Shown in pieces: positions 46,753 through 55,297 of a stretch of 64,000 nucleotides of DNA. Position 1 is the stretch's first letter. Each line of letters opens with the position of its first letter. The position numbers and the translations under genes were made by a program. The notes beneath the pieces are model-generated. The model did not search any database, was not told the origin of the DNA, and saw only the letters and a program-made list of their open reading frames with translations. The DNA is from Paenarthrobacter sp. A20 (GTDB lineage Bacteria > Actinomycetota > Actinomycetes > Actinomycetales > Micrococcaceae): NCBI RefSeq assembly GCF_024168825.1, contig NZ_JALJWH010000001.1:186001-250000 (forward strand), given 5' to 3'.

Positions 46753-47684
46753 TTCTTCGCCAGGTTGATGCCCGGGGTGTCGAGGTCGATGACCTCAACG
46801 TGCCACTTCTTCAGGATTCCGTCGTATGAGCCGTCCTCGTGGATTGCTTTGAGGGCGGTGAGGAAAGCGTCGCGAAGGTCGGTCTGTGCCTTGTTGAAAG
46901 TCATGCCAAGGTAGACCTTCTCCTCGAAATCTACGGGGAGCGACTCCAGTTTGTCGCCGGTCTCGCGCTGGATGACCGAGACCGCCATATCGGGCCAGAA
47001 GATGGCGTCGATGCGGCCGGAGGTTAGCGCCAGATTCTTATCGCTCGAGTTCGGGAAGGAGATGAGCTCGGTGGCAGGCTTCCCGATCGCGGTGCAGGCT
47101 GCGGCCATCAGGTCGACGAGGCGGTGGGCGTCGGAGCCCTTTACGTCGCCGATCTTGACGCCGCAGCCGCCGTCGACGGCGCTCGTGATGCCCTTGGGAT
47201 TGCCCTTCTGCACCATGAAGACCGTGCCGGCCCACTGGTAATCGATGAAGTCGACCTGTTCCTGCCGCTTCTTGCGGTCGGTCATACCGGCGATCGCCGC
47301 GTCGAACTTTCCGCTCTGCATGCCGATCAGGATCTGGTCGAATGGCACTTTCTCCCACTTGACCGGGATACCGAGCTGCTTCGCCATCGACTCCATGAGA
47401 TCGACGTTGTAGCCTTGGATGCCGGTCTCGCCGGCCGGGGTGAAGTTGGCCGGCTCGAAGTCGGGCTGTGTGGCGACGGTAAGCACCCCCTTGTCTTTGA
47501 CCTTCTGCGGCAGCAGGTCAAAGAGGGGCGCCTTCTCATCGAGGACGGCAGTTTTCTCCGATGGCCCGGCGGCCGTGGCCGTGGAGCCTGAGACGCCGCA
47601 GCCGGTCATGGCGAGCACGGCGAGGCCGCCTGCCACGATGATGGCCGCAGCGCGGCGTGCGTAGGTGTTGCGGTAGAACGACAT
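46749..47684 (-). CDS. Polar-amino-acid-type ABC substrate-binding lipoprotein
   Basis: 311 aa. Lipoprotein signal with lipobox MTGC at about residue 29, then a family 3 solute-binding fold (GVLTVATQPDFEPANFTP, IAGMTDRKKRQEQVDFIDY). The fold usually binds amino acids, opines or small charged heterocycles. ATG 47684 follows GAAAGG. It lies between the two amidohydrolases, so the ligand is probably their substrate. Confidence 0.88.
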   Translation of the reverse strand: MSFYRNTYARRAAAIIVAGGLAVLAMTGCGVSGSTATAAGPSEKTAVLDEKAPLFDLLPQKVKDKGVLTVATQPDFEPANFTPAGETGIQGYNVDLMESMAKQLGIPVKWEKVPFDQILIGMQSGKFDAAIAGMTDRKKRQEQVDFIDYQWAGTVFMVQKGNPKGITSAVDGGCGVKIGDVKGSDAHRLVDLMAAACTAIGKPATELISFPNSSDKNLALTSGRIDAIFWPDMAVSVIQRETGDKLESLPVDFEEKVYLGMTFNKAQTDLRDAFLTALKAIHEDGSYDGILKKWHVEVIDLDTPGINLAKK

Positions 47685-47772
47685 TGTTCTTGCCTTTCGG
47701 GGCGGAGTTCCGCGGGATGCGGAACTGGTTGGGGGGAGCAAGCGAGCGGGATCCCGCTCGCCGGGGCCTGGG

Positions 47773-48975
47773 TCATCCCGCGCGCAGGGGGTTCCCCTGG
47801 CGCGCGACGACCTTGCCGCGTTTCAGCACGAGCCGCCGTGGCGTCCGGGCTGCTACTGCCTCGCCGATGCTCGCTGCATCGATGAGGAAGAGATCGGCGG
47901 GTGCGCCGGGTTCGATCCGGGCGGGTTCGCGCCCGAGGGCGAGGGCCCCGCCGGTGACTGCGACGTCGAATGCCGAGTAGATCTGTTCGTCCGTGCGAAA
48001 ACCGTTGCGATATGCCAGGTGAAAGGTGCGGTCGAGCATGTCGCCGTTACCGTACGGTCCCCAGTGATCCCGCACGCCGTCATTGCCTGCGCCGATGTTG
48101 ACACCCCGCCCTCGCAGCTCGGCAATCGGCAGCACCGGCGTGTTGTAGACCGTTGCCGTCAGCAGGGAGATCCTTGCTTCCGCGAGGCCCTCCGAGATCC
48201 GCTCGGACTGGGCTTGGTCGACCTCGATGACGGCTACGCCGTGCGAGATGGCGACCCTGCCCTCGAGCCCGTGCCGCAGCACTCGCTCGATGATGAGTTC
48301 CATCGTGTGCGCGCCCAGAGTGCCACGCTCGTGCAGGTGGATGTCGAGCCGTGTGCCGTAGGTTTTGGCGAGCCCAAAGATCAGATCGAGGTGACGCACC
48401 GAGTCACGCTCCAGCGCGGCGGGGTCGATGCCTCCCAGGCATCCGACAAGCCCTTGTTGAAGAGCCGACTCAAGCAGCTCGGCCGTGCCGGGACGGGTCA
48501 GCAGTCCGCCCTGCGGGAAAGCGACCTGTTCGACGTCGATCACGTCGGCCAGCTCTTCGGCGACGCCGGCGACGAGCTTGAGACCGCGGAGCCCGATGTC
48601 GGGATCGACATCGGTGTGGGTGCGGGCGAGGGTCGTCCCCGCGGCGGCCATCTGCCCGAGCAGCGCGTACACACTGTCGCGGCTCGGCAGGCCGAACTCC
48701 GCGCGGCCCCGCTCGCCGTTGGCGATGCGGTCCTCGAGCGCGGGCCCCGCGGAATGCGGAACCCAGCTGCGGCCCCAGAGGGTCTTATCGATGTGGCAAT
48801 GGGCGTCGACCATTCCGGGCAGGGCGAGCGCACCAGCACCGTCCTCGCGCACCGCCGTAGCGGGGTCAATGATGCCAGCTGGCTGAATCTGTGCGATGAG
48901 GCCGTCCTGGACGAGCAGGTCCACTGGCCGCGATCCATGAGCCAGCCGTACGCGCTCGATAATCATGTCCTGCAT
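47773..48975 (-). CDS. Amidohydrolase (cytosine-deaminase-like), paralogue 2
   Basis: 400 aa. Same architecture as the protein at 43782-44978: DAHCHIDKTLWGRSWVPHSA, THTDVD, LDIHLHERGTLG, AISHGVAV and NDGVRDHWGPYGNGD. The two align along their whole length with many identities around the metal sites. ATG 48975 with GGGAGA 6 nt upstream. It heads the minus-strand catabolic set downstream of the GGTATACC operators. Confidence 0.85.
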   Translation of the reverse strand: MQDMIIERVRLAHGSRPVDLLVQDGLIAQIQPAGIIDPATAVREDGAGALALPGMVDAHCHIDKTLWGRSWVPHSAGPALEDRIANGERGRAEFGLPSRDSVYALLGQMAAAGTTLARTHTDVDPDIGLRGLKLVAGVAEELADVIDVEQVAFPQGGLLTRPGTAELLESALQQGLVGCLGGIDPAALERDSVRHLDLIFGLAKTYGTRLDIHLHERGTLGAHTMELIIERVLRHGLEGRVAISHGVAVIEVDQAQSERISEGLAEARISLLTATVYNTPVLPIAELRGRGVNIGAGNDGVRDHWGPYGNGDMLDRTFHLAYRNGFRTDEQIYSAFDVAVTGGALALGREPARIEPGAPADLFLIDAASIGEAVAARTPRRLVLKRGKVVARQGNPLRAG

Positions 48976-49037
48976 CCCAAATCTCCCACTTTCATGACGA
49001 TCGTCACGTGAACTAGATAGGCACACAGTAGATTCAT

Positions 49038-49048
49038 TTGGTATCCCA
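49038..49048. promoter_or_regulatory. GntR-type operator 1 (degenerate)
   Basis: TTGGTATCCCA, one or two changes from the TTGGTATACCAA palindrome. It lies 63 bp upstream of the amidohydrolase 2 start. Confidence 0.5.
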
Positions 49049-49132
49049 TGGCAATAGTCAAGGCAAAAGATTCCGAATATTTTCTAGGCAACCAGGGGAT
49101 TCAGCTATCAATTGAGATATGGGAGTTGCCAC

Positions 49133-49144
49133 TTGGCATACCAA
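49133..49144. promoter_or_regulatory. GntR-type operator 2
   Basis: TTGGCATACCAA, palindromic arms TTGG/CCAA with a CATA centre. Confidence 0.55.
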
Positions 49145-49222
49145 ACAGAATTTTTGATGCGCGAAGGTCCCACATCGCTCCCTAGATGGAGAGGGCCCGC
49201 CTGCATCTCGGGTCCGGATAGC

Positions 49223-49232
49223 TGGTATACCA
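49223..49232. promoter_or_regulatory. GntR-type operator 3
   Basis: TGGTATACCA, a perfect 10-bp palindrome and the best copy of the four. Confidence 0.6.
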
Positions 49233-49281
49233 AGTAGAGTTATCTATATGAGTTGGTGTCGTTGGGTGACTAATTAACACC

Positions 49282-49341
49282 GTGATCCAGCGAGTTATCC
49301 AGCGGATCATTGACGGGGATTTCAAGCTTGGTATACCTTGA
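49282..49341 (+). pseudogene. Remnant of a GntR-family regulator N-terminus
   Basis: GTG 49282 to TGA 49341 reads VIQRVIQRIIDGDFKLGIP, which fits the first helix of GntR winged-helix proteins (…I..I..G.(L/F).(L/P)G..LPSER) and stops where LPSER should begin. No continuation in other frames downstream. The neighbouring GGTATACC sites are of the kind GntR proteins bind. It may alternatively be chance coding sequence of 19 codons. Confidence 0.35.
49328..49339. promoter_or_regulatory. GntR-type operator 4
   Basis: TTGGTATACCTT with core GGTATACC (49330-49337), 48 bp before the ornithine-cyclodeaminase-like start. The apart-from-that empty interval 48976-49386 holds only these sites and the GntR remnant. 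Confidence 0.55.
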
Positions 49342-49386
49342 GCGCAGTCGACTCCGATTCATAGCGCTCAACCTCCGAAGGTGCCC

Positions 49387-50373
49387 ATGACACTCATTCT
49401 CACCGCTTCAGCCCTTGAAGATCTGGCCAGCATGTCCGAAACGATATCCGCCGTCGAACGTGGATTCGTCGATATCGCCCGAGGCACCGCCCAGCAGCCA
49501 GCTCCGCTGTCCCTTCACCTGCCGTCTTCGGACGCACGGTATCTGCTCATGTCCGGACTGGCCGATACACAGCGACTCGCGGCCGTGAAGCTGCTGTCCG
49601 ATATTCCCGCCAACCGCGAGGCCGGACTCCCCACGCAGCGTTCAAGCATCCTGCTGGCGGACCAGCTCACTGGGGAAACCCTCGCCCTTCTCGACGGCAG
49701 AGTTCCCACGCGGGTCCGGACGGCTGCGGCAAGCGCTGTGGCGAGCAAGTACCTTGCCCGGCCCGACAGTTCAACACTCGGCCTGATCGGCGCAGGCGCC
49801 CTTGCGATTGCCCATGTCGAGGCCATGCTGCACGTGCTACCCATCAGGAAGGTAGTCGTCTGGTCCCGCACCAACGCCACTGTCCAAGCCTTCCAGGCGA
49901 GGACCACGCATCGCGCCATCGAGATCGTGGCAGCATCCAGTGTCCAGGAAACGGTGGAGGCCGCTGATGTCCTCTGCACGCTTACACCGTCCGTAGAGCC
50001 GCTGGTCCACGGCGAATGGTTCCGTCCGGGGCTTCACATCAACGCGGTGGGGGCCCGCCCCCGGCCCACCCACCGTGAAATAGATGCGGACGGGATGGGC
50101 CGCTCCAGGGTTTTCGTCGACAACATGGAAACCGCCGTCCAGAAGTCAGGCGACCTCATGCTGGCCGTGTCCGAAGGATTCATGTCGCTCGACGACGTGC
50201 GGGGTGAGCTCGGCGCGGTCATTACCGGTCAGTTGGCCGGGCGTGACAACGACGACGACGTCACTCTTTTCAATTCAGTCGGCATCGGCATGCAGGACCT
50301 GGCCATCGGCCGGCTGCTCTATGACGCGGCCCTCCGGAACGGTCTCGGAACGGCCATTGACATGTCCCGCTGA
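49387..50373 (+). CDS. Ornithine cyclodeaminase/mu-crystallin family protein
   Basis: 328 aa. Family motifs AAVKLLSDIPANREAGLPTQ, TRVRTAAASAVASKYLARPD and the NAD-binding LGLIGAGALAIAHVEAM are in the usual order, with INAVGARPRPTHREID later. Members are ornithine cyclodeaminases, alanine or 2,3-diaminopropionate dehydrogenases and cyclic-imine reductases. ATG 49387 with GAAGG just upstream. A GGTATACC operator precedes it, so it may be linked to the amidohydrolase/ABC set rather than to locus B. Confidence 0.85.
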   Translation: MTLILTASALEDLASMSETISAVERGFVDIARGTAQQPAPLSLHLPSSDARYLLMSGLADTQRLAAVKLLSDIPANREAGLPTQRSSILLADQLTGETLALLDGRVPTRVRTAAASAVASKYLARPDSSTLGLIGAGALAIAHVEAMLHVLPIRKVVVWSRTNATVQAFQARTTHRAIEIVAASSVQETVEAADVLCTLTPSVEPLVHGEWFRPGLHINAVGARPRPTHREIDADGMGRSRVFVDNMETAVQKSGDLMLAVSEGFMSLDDVRGELGAVITGQLAGRDNDDDVTLFNSVGIGMQDLAIGRLLYDAALRNGLGTAIDMSR

Positions 50374-50395
50374 AGTCCGCGAGTCGAGTGGCTCC

Positions 50396-51475
50396 CTACT
50401 CCGCGTCCTCCCCTATCACCGTTGACTCCCGGATGATCAGCTTCGGGGCAAGGCTCACGCGACGGAGGGCAGGCGACACCACAGACCCTGTCTTTCCCGC
50501 GAGGCGTTCCATGCACATGGTCACCGCCGCGTATCCGACGTCGCGTTTTGGCGGGGCGATCGAGGTCAGGGGTACGGGAGCGAGGTCGGCCACTTCGTCG
50601 TCATAGGCGACGATCGCCAGGTCCTCAGGCACGTCGACGCCGGACTCCTCAGCGAGGTTGATCAGGGTGATGGCTTCCTCATCGGGAAGGACCAGGACAG
50701 CGTGCGTCCCAGTGCGCCGGCAATCTTTCAGGAATTTTGCGAACTCCTTTTGGTTGTTGCCTGCGCCCACTACTGACCGTACATATTCCATGATGGGAGC
50801 ATCAGTTTCCAGTCCCAACTTAGCTACCATGCGCTCATGGCTTTCACGGAGCCAAGGGGCCGTGGGGCTGGTGGCGATGGCCAGCCCGATCCGGCGGTGG
50901 CCCAAGGAAGCAAGGTGCTCGATGGCAAGCTCGGCGCCGTAACTGTGATCGGACATCACTGATTCGAAAACCCGGCTTGAGCGTTCCACGAGCACCACGG
51001 GGATGCGCAGTCCGGACAGCAATTCGAACGTCGGCGAACCGGGCTCAAGGGGTCCAGCGGTTGCCAGGAGTATGCCGTCGACGGCGTTGGCCACCATGCG
51101 CTGGAGCTGCCGGAACTCGTCTTCCTCGGAGTAGTTGCTGACACCCAGGATGAGGCGCGCATTCAGCGCCCTGGCTGCGGCTTCAGCGCCACGAATGACT
51201 TCCGGGAAGTAGTAGCCGGTGGTGGGAACGATCAGTCCAAGGGTAGCCAGCGGCTGGCGCGGCCTTCTGTGGACAGTGTCACCGGGGCGCTCCACGACTA
51301 TCCGGACTGCCCCGCCATGGACCCTTCGCAGCAGGCCCTGGGCAGCAAGCTGCGTCAGGTCCCGGCGGATGGTCATGGTGGACTGGCCGCTCTTTTCGGC
51401 AAAGTCGTTCACGGTCAGGGTCCCGCGCAGCTCCAACTCACGGAGTATCTTCTCGTGGCGTTCCCCGCTGAGCAT
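50396..51475 (-). CDS. DeoR-type HTH fused to a LacI-type sensor domain
   Basis: 359 aa. Residues 1-60 are a DeoR helix-turn-helix (RHEKILRELELRGTLTVNDF AEKSGQSTMTIRRDLTQLAA), but the rest (from about 80) is a LacI/periplasmic-binding domain (LGLIVPTTGYYFPEVIRGAE, HLASLGHRRIGLAIATSP) instead of a DeoR sugar-phosphate sensor. It should sense a free sugar. ATG 51475 follows AGAGGA. A TGTTCAAACAA element lies 25 bp upstream, similar to repeats in front of the propeller B and ABC genes. Confidence 0.87.
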   Translation of the reverse strand: MLSGERHEKILRELELRGTLTVNDFAEKSGQSTMTIRRDLTQLAAQGLLRRVHGGAVRIVVERPGDTVHRRPRQPLATLGLIVPTTGYYFPEVIRGAEAAARALNARLILGVSNYSEEDEFRQLQRMVANAVDGILLATAGPLEPGSPTFELLSGLRIPVVLVERSSRVFESVMSDHSYGAELAIEHLASLGHRRIGLAIATSPTAPWLRESHERMVAKLGLETDAPIMEYVRSVVGAGNNQKEFAKFLKDCRRTGTHAVLVLPDEEAITLINLAEESGVDVPEDLAIVAYDDEVADLAPVPLTSIAPPKRDVGYAAVTMCMERLAGKTGSVVSPALRRVSLAPKLIIRESTVIGEDAE

Positions 51476-51499
51476 GCCAATCCTCTTCCGGAATCCCAA

Positions 51500-51510
51500 T
51501 GTTCAAACAA
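51500..51510. promoter_or_regulatory. GTTTGAAC-type site before the hybrid regulator
   Basis: TGTTCAAACAA (minus strand TTGTTTGAACA). It shares the GTTTGAA core with the repeats at 53727-53831, suggesting autoregulation. Confidence 0.5.
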
Positions 51511-51604
51511 GCATAAATGACCGAATACAAACAACGTTGTGGGGCCCGCTCTGCGCGTAAAACACTCGCCAGAGCGCGCAGAGCAGGCCCCGCAACGCCA
51601 GCCA

Positions 51605-53626
51605 CTACCGCCGGGGGTGGTCGTCGATCCGCACGAGGTTCCGGCCCCGCATCGTATAAAGGTAACCGTCCTCATCGTTGTTGATATGTGCGCCGCTGTA
51701 CCAGGCGCCGTCGATATCAGTTACCACGGTGGCTACCTCGAAGGTCTTGGGATCGAAGCGGAAGACGTGCGTATTCGAGACGCCGTAGACAGCACCGCGG
51801 TTTGTCACCAAGGCGGCGAAGCCGGAACTCACGGCGCTGATGTCCGAGCGGTGCACAATCTTGCGTTTGGGGAGGTCCATGACAAAAAGACCGCCCTTGC
51901 GCGTCACACCGTAGAGGTACTTACCCTGTACGGCGAGGGCCGCGATGCCTGCCCCTTCCCCGGCATCCAGTCGCCACAATTCCTTCCCTGCCACAGGGTT
52001 GAATGCCACCACGGTTCCTGCGCCATCGAGACCTGGATTGCCGCCCCCCAAATAGGCCACGCCGTCGCGGGATGCCACCGCCCGGAGCAACTGCACGTTG
52101 TCGATCGGATTCAGGAAGAAGCCCTTCTTACCGGTGCGCGGGTCATAAGTCCACAGCGAACCACCGCCCTCGGTGTCCGCCTGCGCCGCCACGAGGACCA
52201 GTTTGTTGCGCTCGTCCCAGCAGACGTCCAGGGGTCGGTTCTGTTCCTTGGGGAATTCCGCCACCTGCGTGATCGGCTTCCCATTCCGGGGGTCGTAGCT
52301 CCAAATGCCCTGGCCACTGTACTGCCCTGTATACAGGGCACCGTTGACCACGATCGCATCTTTCGCTTCACCAGGGGCGAGCATATTGGCAACGTCCCCT
52401 GTCCGGAGCGAGCGGCGCGCAATGACGCCGTTGCCTCCCACATAGACGTAGCCTGCTCCGGCAGCAATTCCCATCACCGATTGCGGATCAGAGGGTGCGC
52501 CGGCTTCGCCGAGGTCGGTAGTTCTGGTGGTTCCGGTTGCCGGGTCAATTTCAGCGACGAAGCCGTAGCCCGAGGTGACCAGCAGCTTGCCGCCCAAGGC
52601 GTCGACGCCCCAGATTTCACCCAACGAAGGCCCTTGGTACGGCACAGCCGATATTGCGTTGGCGGACAAGCTGTAGGCCACCAGCCCGGTCTCGTTGGCG
52701 AAGTAGACCTTATCCCCGATGGCCGCAAAGTTCTTGGCAGTCTTCCCCTCGGACAGGGCCTGCACATACGTCTTCGGGTTGCTGAGGTTCACAGCGGCAA
52801 TCTTGGAGTTCTCCAGTGAACCGGCGGAGCTCACCATCAGTTTGTCTCCCACGATGCCAAGGTCGCGGATGCTGGGATCCTTCAGCATTTCAGCCGGAGT
52901 GACGTTGGTGAAGGTCTTGGCAGCGCGGTCGTAAGCAAACAAACAGGCCCGGCTGGCGCCGCTGCCACCATTGAGCGTGCTGCCGGCACCGAAGAAGATC
53001 GTGGAGTCGGTAGCGGCCACGGCACGGGCAAGAGTGGCGCCGGCATCGGGGATGCCGAGGCTGGTGATCTGATTGGTTGCGGGGTCGAACTCCCACAGCG
53101 CCGGCGCCGTGGGGCTTCCGCCACCGACAATATAGAGGCGTCCGTTGGGCGCCACGCTGAGGTCACGGACATCCCGGTCGCCGATGTAGCCAATCGCCGC
53201 GGCCTTGGTGCCAAGGCTGTTGAGGTCCCAGCGGAAGAGGTTCGGCTGCGTGCCGGTCGACTTCTGCAGAACACCGGCGTAGAGGTAACGGCCCGAGGCG
53301 TCAGCAGCCAGGGTCTGGATGGAGTGCCCGTTGGTGAGCTCGGTCTGGCCGATGACCTTTCCGGTGGGGACATGGAAGGCGATGATCCGGACCGGCTCCA
53401 GGTTGCGGGAACCGATGTAAAGAACGTCGCCCACCAGCAGCCCGCTCATCAGCGAGAACTGCACGACGGCGGGACCCAGGTCCAGGATTTCCGTCGCCTT
53501 CGGCTTGGACGCAAGGAAGGCGGACGCCGACGCCGGTTGGCCGGCTGCCATGCCGATGGCGGCGGCGAGGGACGCAGCACCGCCGACCTGTAGGACTGCC
53601 CGCCTGCTGATGTTCGATTTCTCCAT
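51605..53626 (-). CDS. Tat-exported beta-propeller protein, locus B
   Basis: 673 aa. A Tat signal (SNISRRAVLQVGGAASLAAA, cleavage near ASA) is followed by propeller repeats. It is co-linear with the locus A protein along its full length; shared blocks include DLGPAVVQFSLMS, GLLVGDVLYIGSRNLEPVRI (A: SLLVGDTVYIGSRNLNPVRI), GRYLYAGVL, QNRPLDVCWD and ITADEDGLLYT-like INNDEDGYLYT. It lacks the Lys-rich tail of A. It lies divergent from the binding-protein gene and convergent-side neighbour of the hybrid regulator. Confidence 0.8.
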   Translation of the reverse strand: MEKSNISRRAVLQVGGAASLAAAIGMAAGQPASASAFLASKPKATEILDLGPAVVQFSLMSGLLVGDVLYIGSRNLEPVRIIAFHVPTGKVIGQTELTNGHSIQTLAADASGRYLYAGVLQKSTGTQPNLFRWDLNSLGTKAAAIGYIGDRDVRDLSVAPNGRLYIVGGGSPTAPALWEFDPATNQITSLGIPDAGATLARAVAATDSTIFFGAGSTLNGGSGASRACLFAYDRAAKTFTNVTPAEMLKDPSIRDLGIVGDKLMVSSAGSLENSKIAAVNLSNPKTYVQALSEGKTAKNFAAIGDKVYFANETGLVAYSLSANAISAVPYQGPSLGEIWGVDALGGKLLVTSGYGFVAEIDPATGTTRTTDLGEAGAPSDPQSVMGIAAGAGYVYVGGNGVIARRSLRTGDVANMLAPGEAKDAIVVNGALYTGQYSGQGIWSYDPRNGKPITQVAEFPKEQNRPLDVCWDERNKLVLVAAQADTEGGGSLWTYDPRTGKKGFFLNPIDNVQLLRAVASRDGVAYLGGGNPGLDGAGTVVAFNPVAGKELWRLDAGEGAGIAALAVQGKYLYGVTRKGGLFVMDLPKRKIVHRSDISAVSSGFAALVTNRGAVYGVSNTHVFRFDPKTFEVATVVTDIDGAWYSGAHINNDEDGYLYTMRGRNLVRIDDHPRR

Positions 53627-53726
53627 TGGAATCCCTGTTCTTAGGTAGTGACTTTTTCAGTAGTCGCCGTTCGGGTGTCCAGAATTCATAGCAGCGTCGA
53701 GCGAACGTCGTCCAGCGTTTCTGTTC

Positions 53727-53734
53727 GTTCAAAC
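53727..53734. promoter_or_regulatory. GTTTGAAC-type site upstream of propeller B
   Basis: GTTCAAAC, the exact core of the site at 51500-51510, 101 bp upstream of the propeller B start on the minus strand. Confidence 0.4.
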
Positions 53735-53795
53735 ACAAACGGTTGCAGATTCTTTGGCCTCATCTGCCCCTGACGGCGATTTTTCCCCAGCAGAA

Positions 53796-53831
53796 TGTTT
53801 GAATTTGTTTGAAATATTGAAGATGTTCGAA
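53796..53831. promoter_or_regulatory. Tandem GTTTGAA repeats between propeller B and the ABC operon
   Basis: Four direct repeats in a row: TGTTTGAA (53796), TGTTTGAA (53806), TATTGAA (53815) and TGTTCGAA (53824), with GAA ends 10, 8 and 10 bp apart. The last three match the spacing at 19126-19151 in locus A. Placed in the divergent promoter region of propeller B and the binding-protein gene. Confidence 0.6.
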
Positions 53832-53914
53832 CTTGCGGATTACATGGATCCATCGCCTGTGGCCCCAACCACATGTTCCCTCTTCGCATCGCACAGTCTT
53901 CAAAGGAGAACACC

Positions 53915-55228
53915 ATGAAGCGTCGTCACCTATTTACAGGGGTGGCCGGCCTGGCCGCCAGCACCCTGCTGCTCGCAGCCTGCGGCACGGGCCCCAGCAC
54001 TTCCTCTGCTCCCACGCCCACGGAAGATCCGTCAGGATCCATCACCTTCTGGTCCTCCTTGGCAGGCATGGACAAAGTGGCTGACGCGTTCAACGCCAGC
54101 CAGGACAAGATCAAGGTCAGCTTCGAAACCATCCCCAACGGCGCCAACGGCGGCTACGCCAAACTTTCCACCGCCATCACGGCAGGTAACGGCCCGGACG
54201 TCGCCACCATCGAATACCCGCAGTTGCCGCAGTTCGTCAGCAACAGCCAGGTCATCCCGCTCGATGGCCTGATCAACAAGGCCGAAACAGTGGACAAACT
54301 CACGGACGAAACCAAGGCTTTGGTCCAGTTCGGTGAGAAGACCTACGCACTTCCGTACGACGCGGCCCCCATGCTCATGTGGTACCGCAAAGACATGCTG
54401 GACAAGGCCGGCGTCGAGGTCCCTAAAACCTGGGACGAATTCGAAGAGGCAGGCAAAAAACTCAAGGCCGTAGCGCCAGACTCCTACCTGGCCAGCTTCA
54501 ACCCCAACGAGGTAGCGGCGAGCGCCGGTCTGGCCTGGCAGGCAGGTGCCAAGTGGTTCGGCACCGAAGGCGACAGCTGGAAGGTGGGAGTCAACGACGA
54601 AGCTACGCAGAAGGTGGCCAGCTACTGGCAGAAGCTGATCGACCAGAAGATCGTCAAGGTCACCCAGGCTTACAGCGACGAGTGGAGCCTGGACCTCGCC
54701 AATAGCACTGTTGTTGGCGTGGTTGGCGCAAACTGGAGCGCCACGGGTATCCAGAAGCGCACTGAAGCCAGCGGACAGAAGGGCCAGTGGATCGCTGCCG
54801 AACTGCCCAACTGGGGCAACGAATCGGGCGCTTTCTATGGCGGCTCCAGCTTCAACGTGACCAAGAGCAGCAAGAACCCGGCAGCGGCCGCCAAGTTCGT
54901 CGAGTTCCTCACTACCAACCAGGAAGCCATCAAAGCCCGCGGCAACACCGGCTCCGCGTTCCTTGCCTTCCCGGGCCTGACGCCGGTAGCACAGCAGGCC
55001 TACGACGCCAGCTACTTCGGCAACGACATCTACTCGGTCTTCACCAAGGCCTACGGCACCATCACCCCGGGCTGGCAGTGGGGACCCAACTGGGACATCA
55101 CCAACACAGCCCTCAAGGACGCCTACGGCAAGCTGACCACCGGCGGCACCATTCATGACGCCGTCGATACCGCCCAGGAGGCCACCGTGGCCAGCCTGAA
55201 GCAAAACGGCCTCTCCGTCACGGAATAG
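53915..55228 (+). CDS. Sugar ABC transporter substrate-binding lipoprotein, locus B
   Basis: 437 aa. Signal peptide KRRHLFTGVAGLAASTLLLA with lipobox LAAC, then a family 1 solute-binding fold (ITFWSSLAGMDKVADAFNAS, GNGPDVATIEYPQLPQFV). ATG 53915 has AAAGGAGAA directly upstream, a very strong site. First gene of the locus B importer. A GC-rich hairpin follows its stop, which may favour expression of the binding protein over the permeases. Confidence 0.9.
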   Translation: MKRRHLFTGVAGLAASTLLLAACGTGPSTSSAPTPTEDPSGSITFWSSLAGMDKVADAFNASQDKIKVSFETIPNGANGGYAKLSTAITAGNGPDVATIEYPQLPQFVSNSQVIPLDGLINKAETVDKLTDETKALVQFGEKTYALPYDAAPMLMWYRKDMLDKAGVEVPKTWDEFEEAGKKLKAVAPDSYLASFNPNEVAASAGLAWQAGAKWFGTEGDSWKVGVNDEATQKVASYWQKLIDQKIVKVTQAYSDEWSLDLANSTVVGVVGANWSATGIQKRTEASGQKGQWIAAELPNWGNESGAFYGGSSFNVTKSSKNPAAAAKFVEFLTTNQEAIKARGNTGSAFLAFPGLTPVAQQAYDASYFGNDIYSVFTKAYGTITPGWQWGPNWDITNTALKDAYGKLTTGGTIHDAVDTAQEATVASLKQNGLSVTE

Positions 55229-55253
55229 CCACTCACCGAGTAGCCACACAGGC

Positions 55254-55278
55254 AGGGGGCCTCGTTGAGGGGCCCCCT
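55254..55278 (+). terminator. Intercistronic GC-rich hairpin
   Basis: GGGGGCC (55255-55261) pairs with GGCCCCC (55271-55277) around a 9-nt loop; CCTC/GAGG offers an alternative inner pairing. No T-run. It sits between the binding-protein and permease genes and probably acts as an mRNA stabiliser or partial terminator. Confidence 0.6.
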
Positions 55279-55297
55279 CCCAAGCTAGGAGAATCCC

